Below, piece by piece: positions 30,300 to 38,626 of a stretch of DNA of 64,000 nucleotides. The stretch lies in the NCBI GenBank assembly GCA_029690005.1, contig CP121458.1, positions 3,100,001 through 3,164,000 on the forward strand, given 5' to 3'. Origin of the DNA: Prescottella defluvii (GTDB taxonomy: Bacteria > Actinomycetota > Actinomycetes > Mycobacteriales > Mycobacteriaceae). The notes beneath the pieces were generated by a model. That model made no database searches and had not been told where the DNA came from. It worked only from the letters and a program-made list of their open reading frames with translations. A program made the position numbers and the translations under genes. The first letter of the stretch is position 1. Each line of letters begins with the position of its first letter.

Positions 30300-31048
30300 T
30301 CAGCGAGCGTCGAGAACGAGCCAGCCACCGTGGTGCTCGAAGGTCTCGAACGGGCATCCCACACCCGCGCCCAGTGCGTGCAGCGCAGGCAGGTCGAACG
30401 TCCGCACGTGGCCGTGGCGTGAGGTCGGCTCGTCCTCGAACGGGACCGCGATCACTACCCTTTCCCGGGCGATGCGCAGCGTCTCCGCGACGACGCCCTG
30501 GCCGGTTGGATCGTCGACGTGCTCGAGCAGGTGGATTGCGGTGACCGTGTCGGCGCTGCGATCCGGGACCGGAACGTGGGCGGCATCGCAGACGAGCGTG
30601 TCCACGTCGAGGCCGAGTCGTGGTGCGACGGCGTCCAACAGCGTCATCGTGCCCGGCTGGATGTCGGTGGCAGTCACAGGGATCCCGGCACCGGCCAGCC
30701 GCAACGGAAGGAAGCCGAAGCACGATCCCAGGTCGAGGACGTGGCCGCGCACGAGTTCGGCGGCCTTGTCGTGGATCGGTGCGAACTCGGCTGTCCCGTC
30801 GAGCAGTTCGCCGAGTGAGTTGCGGTAGTAGGTGACCCACGCGCCGATCGCGTCGGGCACGGTGGAGCGCACGAGCCCGACCATCGTCAGCTCGAACTCT
30901 TCATGCCCAGGTCGTTGCCGGCGATCGAGGCGGTTACTTCGGCGACCAGTCCTTCGCTGAGGTCGTCCGGCCTGAGCGGGTGCGTCACTCGCAGCCCGTT
31001 CATGTTGCGGTACAAAGTGATCGGACCCGACGGAACCCGCACAGTCAT
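30300..31048 (-). CDS. mftM: Mycofactocin oligosaccharide methyltransferase MftM (frame break)
   Basis: A SAM-dependent class I methyltransferase of about 249 residues. It starts at an ATG (MTVRVPSGPITLYRNMNGLR). Near 30906 a run of three C on the plus strand should be four; the next frame then continues HEEFELTMVGLVRSTVPDAI. Motif I is HVLDLGSCFGFLPLRLA, followed by VTATDIQPGT, DTVTAIHLLEHV and RERVVIAVPFEDEP. In M. smegmatis MftM methylates the glucose chain attached to mycofactocin, and its gene lies beside mnoS/mnoR. Here it is convergent with mnoR and divergent from mftA. The ATG overlaps the stop of a short upstream frame (31045-31215). Confidence 0.85.
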
Positions 31049-31215
31049 TGCAGCACAGCCTTTTCGGGAGGTTCGGTAGGAACGGAGCCACCGGTTCGCG
31101 GGTCGGCCGTGTCGAGCTCTCTGTAAAGAGCGTGCACGCCCGCCGACAAGAGTCCGGGAATCCGCGTCTGTGTGGTGGGCGACGTACTCGCGATCACGCC
31201 GCTGTCGCAGTGCAT
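31045..31215 (-). CDS. Possible 56-residue protein coupled to mftM
   Basis: A frame from an ATG at 31215 (MHCDSGVIASTSPTTQTRIP) ends QTRIPGLLSAGVHALYRELD, TADPRTGGSVPTEPPEKAVL and Gln. Its TGA overlaps the mftM ATG (ATGA), and the AAAAGG that could serve mftM lies within its tail. About 70 percent of third codon positions are G or C, below typical genes here but above random AT use. Its own ribosome site is not visible, and it may extend upstream in another frame. I do not recognise a family. It occupies the place where mftR often lies. Confidence 0.3.
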   Translation of the reverse strand: MHCDSGVIASTSPTTQTRIPGLLSAGVHALYRELDTADPRTGGSVPTEPPEKAVLQ

Positions 31216-31359
31216 TGCGTACCACTGGTCTCGTGGAATCCCATGGTGCGGAACAGATTGACCCCGCTCATGCCCAGTCCCACCCTCATGGTGGAGAGGC
31301 GGCGACCTATCCGAGTGGACGGTTTTCGGCCGCTGGACAATGTTGCATGCCTTCTGCTG

Positions 31360-31418
31360 ATGACATTGTGCACTCGATGTCATTACAGTGGTGAACCGAG
31401 TCACAGTGAAGCGGTCAC
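31360..31418 (+). promoter_or_regulatory. Repeats in the mftA promoter region
   Basis: ATGACAT and ATGTCAT face each other across 10 bases (31360-31383). GTGA-N6-TCAC (31391-31404) and GTGA-N5-TCAC (31406-31418) follow in tandem. The block ends 47 bases before the mftA start. Candidate operator for MftR or another TetR-type repressor. Confidence 0.45.
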
Positions 31419-31465
31419 TATGGCCTGCGACTCCGGTCCCGGGGTCCGATGTGGAGGAGGAATAG

Positions 31466-31558
31466 ATGTCCGATCGTGAGAGTGTCACCGAGAGCCAGCT
31501 CGTCGAGGAGTCCCTGGTGGAAGAGGTTTCCATCGACGGCATGTGCGGCGTGTACTGA
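31466..31558 (+). CDS. mftA: Mycofactocin precursor peptide MftA
   Basis: A 30-residue ribosomal peptide beginning [20 protein letters not shown] and ending [10 protein letters not shown]. The C-terminal IDGMCGVY is the family signature. MftC acts on the last Val-Tyr pair, and MftE normally cuts before it to release the cofactor core. A perfect GGAGGAGG lies seven bases before the ATG, fitting strong expression. The acidic leader is what MftB binds. The mftB start follows three bases after the stop. Confidence 0.97.
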   Translation: MSDRESVTESQLVEESLVEEVSIDGMCGVY

Positions 31559-31560
31559 TC

Positions 31561-31863
31561 GTGTCCGAACAAGCCGTCGGCGGCAGTTCGTCGGTCGGCA
31601 CGATCGATCTCGACGCGGCGTGGAGGCTTCACCCGCAGGTGGCGCTGCGCCCCGAACCGTTCGGGGCGCTGCTCTACCACTTCGGGACGCGCAAGTTGTC
31701 GTTCCTGAAGAACCGGACCATCGTCGCGATCGTCGAGTCGCTGCCCGAGCACCAGGATGTGCGGGCGGCTTTGCGGGCCAACGGTATCGAGGAGGGTGCG
31801 GCGCGGCCGTATCTGCGCGCCCTCGAGACCTTGGCCGACTCGCACATGATCGTGCCGTCCTGA
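31561..31863 (+). CDS. mftB: Mycofactocin peptide chaperone MftB
   Basis: A 100-residue PqqD-like protein. The GTG at 31561 gives VSEQAVGGSSSVGTIDLDAA. The conserved core is RLHPQVALRPEPFGALLYHF, then RKLSFLKNRTIVAIVESLPE and the closing helix LRALETLADSHMIVPS, which define the RiPP recognition element. MftB binds the MftA leader and presents it to MftC. It is unbroken and lies two bases after the mftA stop, so the two are cotranslated. Confidence 0.95.
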   Translation: MSEQAVGGSSSVGTIDLDAAWRLHPQVALRPEPFGALLYHFGTRKLSFLKNRTIVAIVESLPEHQDVRAALRANGIEEGAARPYLRALETLADSHMIVPS

Positions 31864-31959
31864 TCTGCGTGTCTTCTTCACGTTCTGCACCCAACCAGAC
31901 ATCCCTGAATTTCCCGACTGTTTGTCCCGAGGATTCAGCCTGATTCGAGGATTTCAGCC

Positions 31960-33177
31960 ATGACCTCAGTTCTCGAGCCTCCTGCTCCCCAGGTGGGGCG
32001 GTTGGTCGACCAGTTCGAACTCGGCCTCGATGCTCCGATCTGTCTCACGTGGGAACTCACTTACGCGTGCAATCTGTCCTGCGTGCACTGCCTGTCGTCC
32101 TCCGGGCGTCGGGATCCGCGCGAGCTCAGCACCGAGCAGTGCAAGTCGATCATCGACGAGCTGCAGCGGATGCAGGTTTTCTACGTCAATATCGGTGGCG
32201 GCGAGCCGACGGTGCGCTCGGATTTCTGGGAGCTCGTCGACTACGCGACGGCGCACCAGGTGGGTGTGAAGTTCTCCACCAACGGCGTCAAGATCGACAA
32301 GAAGGTCGCCGCACGTCTCGCGGCGAGCGACTACGTCGATGTCCAGATCTCGCTCGACGGCGCGACCGCCGAGGTGAATGACGCTGTGCGCGGGCCGGGT
32401 TCGTTCGCGATGGCGGTGCGTGCTCTCGAGAACCTCGCGGAGGCGGGGTTCAAGGACGCGAAGATCTCGGTTGTCGTCACCCGTGAGAACGTGAGCCAGC
32501 TCGACGAGTTCAAGGCGCTCGCCGACAGGTTCGGTGCGACGCTGCGCATCACGCGGCTGCGCCCGTCGGGTCGCGGCGCCGACGTGTGGGACGAGCTGCA
32601 TCCGACCCAGGAGCAGCAGCGCGAGTTGTACGACTGGCTCGTCGCGAACGGTGAGGGCGTGCTGACGGGTGACTCGTTCTTCCACCTGTCCGCGTACGGG
32701 GATGCGTTGCCGGGGCTGAACCTGTGCGGCGCGGGCCGGGTGGTGTGTCTGATCGATCCGATCGGCGACGTCTACGCGTGCCCGTTCGCGATCCACGATC
32801 AGTTCCTCGCCGGAAACATCGTGGCGGACGGCGGTTTCGGGCAGGTGTGGCAGCACTCCGAGCTGTTCCAGGATTTGCGTTCGCCCCAGACGGGTGGCGC
32901 GTGCAGCAAGTGCAGCCACTACGACGCGTGCCGCGGCGGCTGCATGGCCGCGAAGTTCTTCACGGGCCTGCCGATGGACGGCCCGGACCCCGAGTGTGTG
33001 CAGGGCTACGGCGCCTCCGCGCTCGAGGCCGAGCGCACGGTGCCCAAGTCGAGTCAGGACCACTCCCGGACCGGTAAGCGCGCCGAGCGCCGCACACCGC
33101 AGGCGCCGGTTCCGCTGACCCTGTTGACCCGCCCGCCGGCGAAGATCTGCGACGAAAATCCGCTTGCCGGTATGTAG
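31960..33177 (+). CDS. mftC: Mycofactocin radical SAM maturase MftC
   Basis: A 405-residue radical SAM/SPASM enzyme. The cluster-binding CxxxCxxC is in TYACNLSCVHC (about residues 36-43). The SAM-binding GGE motif is in VNIGGGEPTVRSDF. The C-terminal SPASM region has cysteines in LCGAGRVVCLIDPIGDVYAC and GACSKCSHYDACRGGCMAAK for two auxiliary iron-sulfur clusters. MftC decarboxylates the C-terminal tyrosine of MftA and then forms the carbon-carbon bond to valine. The 96-base gap before it contains two near-copies of GAGGATTCAGCC (from about 31930 and 31948), the second next to the ATG. The final DENPLAGM is typical. Confidence 0.96.
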   Translation: MTSVLEPPAPQVGRLVDQFELGLDAPICLTWELTYACNLSCVHCLSSSGRRDPRELSTEQCKSIIDELQRMQVFYVNIGGGEPTVRSDFWELVDYATAHQVGVKFSTNGVKIDKKVAARLAASDYVDVQISLDGATAEVNDAVRGPGSFAMAVRALENLAEAGFKDAKISVVVTRENVSQLDEFKALADRFGATLRITRLRPSGRGADVWDELHPTQEQQRELYDWLVANGEGVLTGDSFFHLSAYGDALPGLNLCGAGRVVCLIDPIGDVYACPFAIHDQFLAGNIVADGGFGQVWQHSELFQDLRSPQTGGACSKCSHYDACRGGCMAAKFFTGLPMDGPDPECVQGYGASALEAERTVPKSSQDHSRTGKRAERRTPQAPVPLTLLTRPPAKICDENPLAGM

Positions 33178-33184
33178 TTCCTGA

Positions 33185-33237
33185 TGGCCGAATGTCACAC
33201 GCGTTCAGTCCACTTGGACGCGTGTGACATTCGGCCA
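33185..33237 (+). terminator. 20-bp stem-loop between mftC and mftD
   Basis: Perfect arms of 20 bases at 33185-33204 and 33218-33237, with a 13-base loop. The stem begins 8 bases after the mftC stop and ends 28 bases before mftD. No T-run follows, so it could be a partial terminator or an mRNA-stabilising stem that sets the ratio of mftABC to mftD. Confidence 0.75.
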
Positions 33238-33265
33238 CGCCCCCTGATCGAAAGAAGAGTGCGTT

Positions 33266-34444
33266 ATGGCCAAGAGTGCCTGGTTCGAGACGGTCGCGGA
33301 GGCGCAGCGGCGCGCGAAGAAGCGTCTGCCCAAGTCGGTGTATGCGGCGCTGGTGGCCGGCTCGGAGAAGGGGCTGACCGTCGACGACAACATCGCGGCG
33401 TTCTCCGAACTCGGGTTCGCCCCGCATGTGGCGGGCCTGTGTGGCGAGCGTGATCTGTCGACCACCGTGATGGGCCAGCCCATCTCGATGCCCGTGATGA
33501 TCTCGCCGACCGGTGTGCAGGCCGTGCACCCGGACGGCGAGGTCGCCGTCGCCCGCGCCGCCGCCGCGCGGGGCACGGCGATCGGACTGAGTTCGTTCGC
33601 GAGCAAGTCGATCGAGGAGGTCGCGGCGGCCAACCCGCAGACGTTCTTCCAGATGTACTGGGTGGGCGACCGGGACACGCTGATCCAGCGCATGGAGCGG
33701 GCCCGCGCCGCGGGGGCGACCGGCCTGATCATCACCCTCGACTGGTCGTTCTCGAACGGGCGTGACTGGGGCAGCCCGTCGATCCCGGAGAAGATGGACC
33801 TCAAGGCGATGTTCCAGTTCGCGCCGGAGGGCATCACGCGTCCGAAGTGGTTGTGGGAGTTCGCCAAGACGGGCAAGGTGCCGGATCTGACGACGCCGAA
33901 CCTGGCGGCGCCGGGCCAGGCGCCGCCCACGTTCTTCGGGGCGTACGGGCAGTGGATGGGCACCCCGCTGCCGACGTGGGAGGACGTCGCGTGGCTGCGT
34001 GAGCAGTGGGGCGGGCCGTTCATGCTCAAGGGCGTCATGCGTGTCGACGACGCCGAACGCGCGCTCGACGCCGGTTGCTCCGCGATCTCGGTGTCGAACC
34101 ACGGTGGCAACAACCTCGACGGCACCCCCGCACCGATCCGTGCGCTGCCCGCGATCGCGGAGGCGGTGGGCGATCAGATCGAGGTCGTGCTCGACGGTGG
34201 CATCCGGCGCGGTAGCGATGTCGTCAAGGCTCTCGCGCTCGGTGCCCGGGCCGTCATGATCGGCCGCGCGTACCTGTGGGGCCTGTCGGCGAACGGTCAG
34301 GCGGGTGTCGAAAACGTCCTCGACATCCTGCGCGGCGGTATCGATTCCGCGATTCTGGGCCTGGGCCACAAGTCGATTCACGACCTGAGCCCGAACGACC
34401 TGGTGATCCCGGACGGATTCCGCCGAGACCTGGGCGTCAGCTAG
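33266..34444 (+). CDS. mftD: Pre-mycofactocin synthase MftD
   Basis: A 392-residue FMN-dependent alpha-hydroxy-acid oxidase-like enzyme starting MAKSAWFETVAEAQRRAKKR, with GAAAGAAGAG upstream of the ATG. It is a TIM-barrel of the lactate oxidase fold. FMN-binding blocks are ISPTGVQAVHPDGEVAVARA and MLKGVMRVDDAERAL. The catalytic histidine is in ISVSNHGGNNLDGTPAP, and the end DGGIRRGSDVVKALALGARA binds the FMN phosphate. MftD oxidatively deaminates the cyclised Val-Tyr product to give the redox-active alpha-keto amide. Unbroken. No mftE or mftF follows. Confidence 0.96.
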   Translation: MAKSAWFETVAEAQRRAKKRLPKSVYAALVAGSEKGLTVDDNIAAFSELGFAPHVAGLCGERDLSTTVMGQPISMPVMISPTGVQAVHPDGEVAVARAAAARGTAIGLSSFASKSIEEVAAANPQTFFQMYWVGDRDTLIQRMERARAAGATGLIITLDWSFSNGRDWGSPSIPEKMDLKAMFQFAPEGITRPKWLWEFAKTGKVPDLTTPNLAAPGQAPPTFFGAYGQWMGTPLPTWEDVAWLREQWGGPFMLKGVMRVDDAERALDAGCSAISVSNHGGNNLDGTPAPIRALPAIAEAVGDQIEVVLDGGIRRGSDVVKALALGARAVMIGRAYLWGLSANGQAGVENVLDILRGGIDSAILGLGHKSIHDLSPNDLVIPDGFRRDLGVS

Positions 34445-34452
34445 AACCGCAC

Positions 34453-34599
34453 TCATGGTCCGAGTAGGTGGTGGATTTCGGGTAACGCGTGGCCGATCAC
34501 ACTTTTGATCTCCACTTCCGATTCCGCTTTTACCGCTTCGGTTTTCGTGCCGGCGATATCGGGATCCCAATCGGGCAATTCGATCTGAATCTGCGCCAT
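34453..34599 (-). CDS. Possible 48-residue acidic protein antisense to the mft run
   Basis: An open frame from an ATG at 34599 (MAQIQIELPDWDPDIAGTKT, then EAVKAESEVEIKSVIGHALP) to a TGA at 34453, in the gap after mftD. The stretch has lower GC than its surroundings. The composition (many Glu, Asp, Ile and Lys) is protein-like, but I see only a weak ribosome site. It belongs to no family I know. It could be a real small protein, a fragment, or chance. Confidence 0.3.
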   Translation of the reverse strand: MAQIQIELPDWDPDIAGTKTEAVKAESEVEIKSVIGHALPEIHHLLGP

Positions 34600-34695
34600 G
34601 GCGGGACGGTATTCCACCGATCAGGCATCCTCGTTTGACGCATCGGGATCGGAGGTATCCAAGATCTTGTCTGCACCGAACGGGAGGTCTGGAGC

Positions 34696-35814
34696 ATGCC
34701 CCGTGGACGCGATCGAGGAATACGGCCGGCGATTTCGCGCCGCGATTTCGGCAGGTTGAGCCTCGGAGCCGGCCTGGCCGGAGCAGCGGCGTCAACGTTC
34801 GGGATGCGGTCGAGCCCACCGGGGCCGACCCCGGCCGACGTGGGATCGGTGCTCTCGCACGAGCAGTTCCGCACGAGTGAGTTGGTGCAGTTCGCGGTGG
34901 CAGCCGAGCGCAGCGGCTTCGGGTACGTGTGGGCAAGTGACCATCTGCAGCCGTGGCAGGACAACCAGGGGCACTCGATGTCGCCGTGGTTGACCCTGGC
35001 CCTGGTGTGCGACCGTACCCACGACATCCGTGTCGGTTCGGGTGTCACGTGCCCGACCTACCGATACCACCCGTCCGTCGTCGCGCAAGCATTCGCGTCG
35101 CTGGAAATTCTCGCGCCTGGTAGGACATTTCTCGGGGTAGGCACGGGCGAAGCGGTCAACGAACAAGCGGGTATGGGGGAGTACGGTCCTTACCGTGAGC
35201 GCCACGACCGGCTGATCGAAGCCATCACACTGATCCGACGACTGTGGTCTGGTGAGCGGACGACCTTCGACGGCGCATACTTCCGGACCGACCAGCTCAA
35301 ACTCTACGACCTGCCGGAACGGCCGCCGCCGATCCTGGTCGCCGCGGGAGGCCCGATCAGCGTGCACATGGCCGGACGATACGGCGACGGGTGGATCACA
35401 CAGGCCGGATCCGCGCTGGATCCGGAGTTGCGGTCGGCCCTCGACGCGGGCGCACGATCCGCCGGACGAAACCCGGCGCTCTTGCCCGTTTGGGCGGAAA
35501 TGTTCACCGTGGTGGGCGATCGAGCCGAGGTCGACTATGGCGCGCAGCTGTGGCGGTTCACCGCTGCGGGCTCCGACCAGCCCAATCCGGTTGCGATCCA
35601 ACAGTATGCCGAGCAGCATGCAACGCTGGCCGACGTCGAGCGCGCATGGGTGACCGGGCTCGACCCGGCAACGCACATCGCCGCGATCGATCGCCTCCAC
35701 GATGCCGGCGTCGTGCCGTTTGTCCATTTCGCGCAGCGCCGTCCGGAAACCGCGATCGAGTTCTACGGGTCTCGGGTTCTGCCCTACTTGAAGCACCGGA
35801 CGGTCGGTAGGTAG
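34696..35814 (+). CDS. Tat-exported LLM-class, F420-type oxidoreductase
   Basis: A 372-residue protein in the luciferase-like monooxygenase superfamily. The N-terminus has a twin-arginine signal (PAISRRDFGRLSLGAGLAGA, about residues 11-30), so the enzyme should be exported folded with its cofactor. The barrel shows GYVWASDHLQPWQDNQGHSM, DIRVGSGVTCPTYRYHPSVV and ILAPGRTFLGVGTGEAVNEQ, features of the F420-dependent glucose-6-phosphate dehydrogenase branch. The closest described type is the F420-dependent hydroxymycolic acid dehydrogenase, which also has a Tat signal. Role in this strain unknown; F420 dependence is inferred. It follows mftD on the same strand after about 250 bases. Confidence 0.75.
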   Translation: MPRGRDRGIRPAISRRDFGRLSLGAGLAGAAASTFGMRSSPPGPTPADVGSVLSHEQFRTSELVQFAVAAERSGFGYVWASDHLQPWQDNQGHSMSPWLTLALVCDRTHDIRVGSGVTCPTYRYHPSVVAQAFASLEILAPGRTFLGVGTGEAVNEQAGMGEYGPYRERHDRLIEAITLIRRLWSGERTTFDGAYFRTDQLKLYDLPERPPPILVAAGGPISVHMAGRYGDGWITQAGSALDPELRSALDAGARSAGRNPALLPVWAEMFTVVGDRAEVDYGAQLWRFTAAGSDQPNPVAIQQYAEQHATLADVERAWVTGLDPATHIAAIDRLHDAGVVPFVHFAQRRPETAIEFYGSRVLPYLKHRTVGR

Positions 35815-35834
35815 CCGAACCCACGTCAACGGGC

Positions 35835-37055
35835 ATGGAGATGCGGGCAATGTTCGTGAAGAACCTGACAGGCGGCCGCCGGACAGGATCCTGGGGCGTC
35901 GGTGGGACCGACCTTGCAATTCCTGTGCGGTTGTCGGACGGGCGGTTCGGGTATTTCTGCGGGACACCTTCCAGCTCGGAGTTTCCAGGTGGGCCTGGTT
36001 GGCGGAGCCCGGTGATGTTGCGTTCGACGACCACGAACCTCGATGCCGGAATCGTGTTCTCGTCGGCTGCCGGCGGCGGCTACGCGAAAGAGATCCTGCC
36101 GAACGCGCACGACACCCGTGAGTTGCCGAACCCGGAGTCGCCGGGCACCGAATTCACCGTGATCCCAGGAGACGCGGTGACTATCGGCTCGCGCACCTGT
36201 CTGTCGGTGATGAGCGTGCACTCGTGGTCCTCGCAGAACTGGTCGACGAACTTCACCTACCTCGCCTATTCCGACGACAGCGGGGAGAGTTGGAACCTGA
36301 GCCCGGCACGGTGGGACAACCAGGTCGGTGCGCTGAATCAGATGTGGACGATGGAACGCTTCGGTGGCTACGTCTACGTCATCTCCACCGCGTTCGGCCG
36401 CAACAACCCGGCCGGCATGATCCTGCGCCGGGTCCCGGCGCGGCAGATCCTCCACCCGGCCGCCTACCAGGACTGGGGCTGGACGTCCGAGATGGGTTGG
36501 GCGTGGGGGAATCCTGCGACCCCGATCCTGCCCGGCCCGGTGGGGGAGATGTGCCTGCGCTACGTCCAGGGCACGTGGATCCTCGCGTACTTCGACCCAG
36601 CCGCGTATGCGATCGTCACCCGCACTGCGGCGGCGGTCGACGGGGTGTGGTCCGATCCGGTCGTCCAGATCGAGGGCGGCGCCTGGGGCGCCCGTGACGG
36701 CACCTATGCACAGATCTACGGTGGCTACATCCACCCCGAGTCCACCTTGGACAACCTGCATTTGATCGTCTCGCAATGGAACACCGCCACCGGTACGCCG
36801 TATCACGCGATGCAGTTCCGCACGACGATCGAACCCACCGCACCCGTCCTGACCGTCCGCGGTCCGATCGGCATCCGCTACCGCGAGGCCGGAGCGGAGA
36901 CAGGGCCTCTCGGCCACGCCACGACCAACGAGTACGACCTCGCCGGCGGCACAGTCCAGGACTTCGAGCACGGTCGCATCTACTGGCAACCCACTACCGG
37001 TGCCTGGGAAACACACGGCTTCACGGGCCGGAAGTACGAACCGCCCGGGGATTGA
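35835..37055 (+). CDS. DUF4185 protein with a C-terminal LGFP repeat
   Basis: A protein of about 400 residues. The ATG at 35850 (MFVKNLTGGRRTGSWGVGGT) has GGAG eight bases upstream and may be the true start rather than 35835. The body (GRFGYFCGT, YLAYSDDSGESWNLSPARWD, NLHLIVSQWNTATGTPYHAM) fits DUF4185, a five-bladed propeller-like family related to glycosidases and sialidases. One LGFP unit follows (IGIRYREAGAETGPLGHATT, then VQDFEHGRIYWQPTTGAWE). LGFP repeats occur in mycolate-layer wall proteins of Corynebacteriales. I see no clear signal peptide, which is odd for such a protein. It starts about 20-35 bases after the LLM gene and may share its transcript. Confidence 0.7.
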   Translation: MEMRAMFVKNLTGGRRTGSWGVGGTDLAIPVRLSDGRFGYFCGTPSSSEFPGGPGWRSPVMLRSTTTNLDAGIVFSSAAGGGYAKEILPNAHDTRELPNPESPGTEFTVIPGDAVTIGSRTCLSVMSVHSWSSQNWSTNFTYLAYSDDSGESWNLSPARWDNQVGALNQMWTMERFGGYVYVISTAFGRNNPAGMILRRVPARQILHPAAYQDWGWTSEMGWAWGNPATPILPGPVGEMCLRYVQGTWILAYFDPAAYAIVTRTAAAVDGVWSDPVVQIEGGAWGARDGTYAQIYGGYIHPESTLDNLHLIVSQWNTATGTPYHAMQFRTTIEPTAPVLTVRGPIGIRYREAGAETGPLGHATTNEYDLAGGTVQDFEHGRIYWQPTTGAWETHGFTGRKYEPPGD

Positions 37056-37210
37056 TGCGGCTTACCGCACGGCCTGTGCCCCTTCCGGGGTGTGGGACTT
37101 TCAGGGTGTTCCCTGATGTGTCGGACCGCTGTTGGCCGCGATGATCGAGCGAACGACACCGGAGAGTGGTGGCGGCGAAGTAGTGAACGGACCGACGCAA
37201 GGGGATTCGA

Positions 37211-38508
37211 GTGCAGCGACGAGGCCGTGCCGTGGCGGGGTTCGTGGCGGTCGTGCTGGGGACCCTGTCGGCGATCGGGCTGGGCGCTGCGGCGGCGCTG
37301 GGGACGGCAGCCGTCGCCACGACACCCGCGACGTTCCTCGCCGTCGGCCTGCTGGCCGTGATCGTCCTGACGTTCGTGGCGGGCTGGGCCGGCTTCCGGG
37401 TCATGCGGGTTCGCCGGCCTATGCCGGCCGCGGGAGGGCTTGCGGTGGCGACAGGGCTCGTGGTGTGTGTGGTGGCGAGCGCGACGATCCTGCGGCCCTT
37501 TCCGCCGCATCCTGCGACGCCGATCCCGAGCGACGTGCGGTTCTGGAACCTGCCGACGGGCTCACGGATCGCGTATGTGCATGCGCCGCAGCGAATCCGG
37601 CGGAATCGCGTGACACACCGGTGATCGTCCTTCACGGCGGCCCCGGAACGCCGGGCGAGGGAATCCCGAGCGGCGGAGACGAACTGGCCGACGCCGGGTT
37701 CGACGTGTACGCCTACGACCAGGTCGGTGCCGGGCGATCGAGCCGACTCACCGACGTCCGCGGATACACCGTCGAGCGGCAGGTCGAGGATCTCGAGGAC
37801 ATCCGGGAGACGCTCGGGCCGAGCGCCTCATCCTCGTCGGACGCTCCTGGGGAGGCTCGCTCGCCGCGCAGTATCTGGCCGCCCACCCAGATCGGGTCGC
37901 CAAGGCGGTCTTCGTTGCGCCGGGAGCGATCTGGGGCGGTGCCTACACGGAGGACGGCGTAGGGGAACCGTGGACCGAGATGAACGCCGAGCAGCAAGCT
38001 CGCTACGACGAGCTGACGAGTTCCCCGAGAGTGTTGGCGCAGGCGCTGCTGATGTCGGTCGATCCCAACGCGGCGCATGCGCTGGTCCCCGACGCCGAAG
38101 CCGACTCGTGGATGCACGAGGTCGCACTGACCGGTCGCGACGGCACGTCGTGCTCCGGCGCGCCCAACACACCTCCACACGACAACCCGCAGGGCTTCTG
38201 ACGTCAACCAGCTGACGAACGCGGACTTCGCCCGGATACCGGACCCGAGGCCGGCACTTCGGCAGGTGCGGGTACCGGCACTCGTGATGGCCGCCGAGTG
38301 CGACTTCATCCGCTGGCCCGTCACACGCGAGTACCGCGACGTCCTTCCCGGGTCGACGCTCGTGGACATCCAGGGCGCCGGCCACGCCGTTTCGACGGAT
38401 CAACCGGCCGTGTATGTCGACCTGCTGCGCCGCTTCCTCCTCGACCAGGATCTGACGTTGCCCGCTTACACCGCACAAGATCCGCCGCCGGGCCGGTGGG
38501 CGCGCTGA
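37211..38508 (+). CDS. Membrane-anchored alpha/beta hydrolase, proline iminopeptidase-like (frame breaks)
   Basis: Pieces in three or four frames join into one protein of about 430 residues. From a GTG at 37211 the N-terminus has four membrane segments (GFVAVVLGTLSAIGLGAAAA, FLAVGLLAVIVLTFVAGWAG, GLAVATGLVVCVVASATIL). After TGSRIAYVHAP a break near 37600 leads to DTPVIVLHGGPGTPGEGIPS. Another near 37830 leads to LILVGRSWGGSLAAQYLAAH, the nucleophile elbow. The end reads VPALVMAAECDFIRWPVTRE and VDIQGAGHAVSTDQPAVYVD with the catalytic Asp and His regions. This is the S33/proline iminopeptidase pattern (HGGPG, GxSWGG). Substrate unknown. Confidence 0.7.
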
Positions 38509-38542
38509 CTACCGAGTCCGTGACACGCTGACACACCGGAAC

Positions 38543-38596
38543 ATGCCCACCACCAGCGCGCGGTGTCACGCTTAGCCGTGCGCCGGTGGTGGGCAT
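38543..38596. terminator. Hairpin between convergent hydrolase and sulfatase
   Basis: ATGCCCACCACC at 38543-38554 and its exact complement at 38585-38596, with further partial pairing inside the 30-base loop. It lies between two convergent genes and can serve both. Confidence 0.65.
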
Positions 38597-38626
38597 CGCC
38601 TGGACTCGCCGATCGTCGGATGTGCC

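Noticed and set aside
31966..33198. A 410-codon minus-strand frame opposite mftC
   Set aside because: Shadow of the intact radical SAM gene; low-complexity composition and no ribosome site.
32960..34936. A 658-codon minus-strand frame spanning mftC end to the LLM gene
   Set aside because: It crosses three real plus-strand features, including the terminator stem, and has no recognisable domain.
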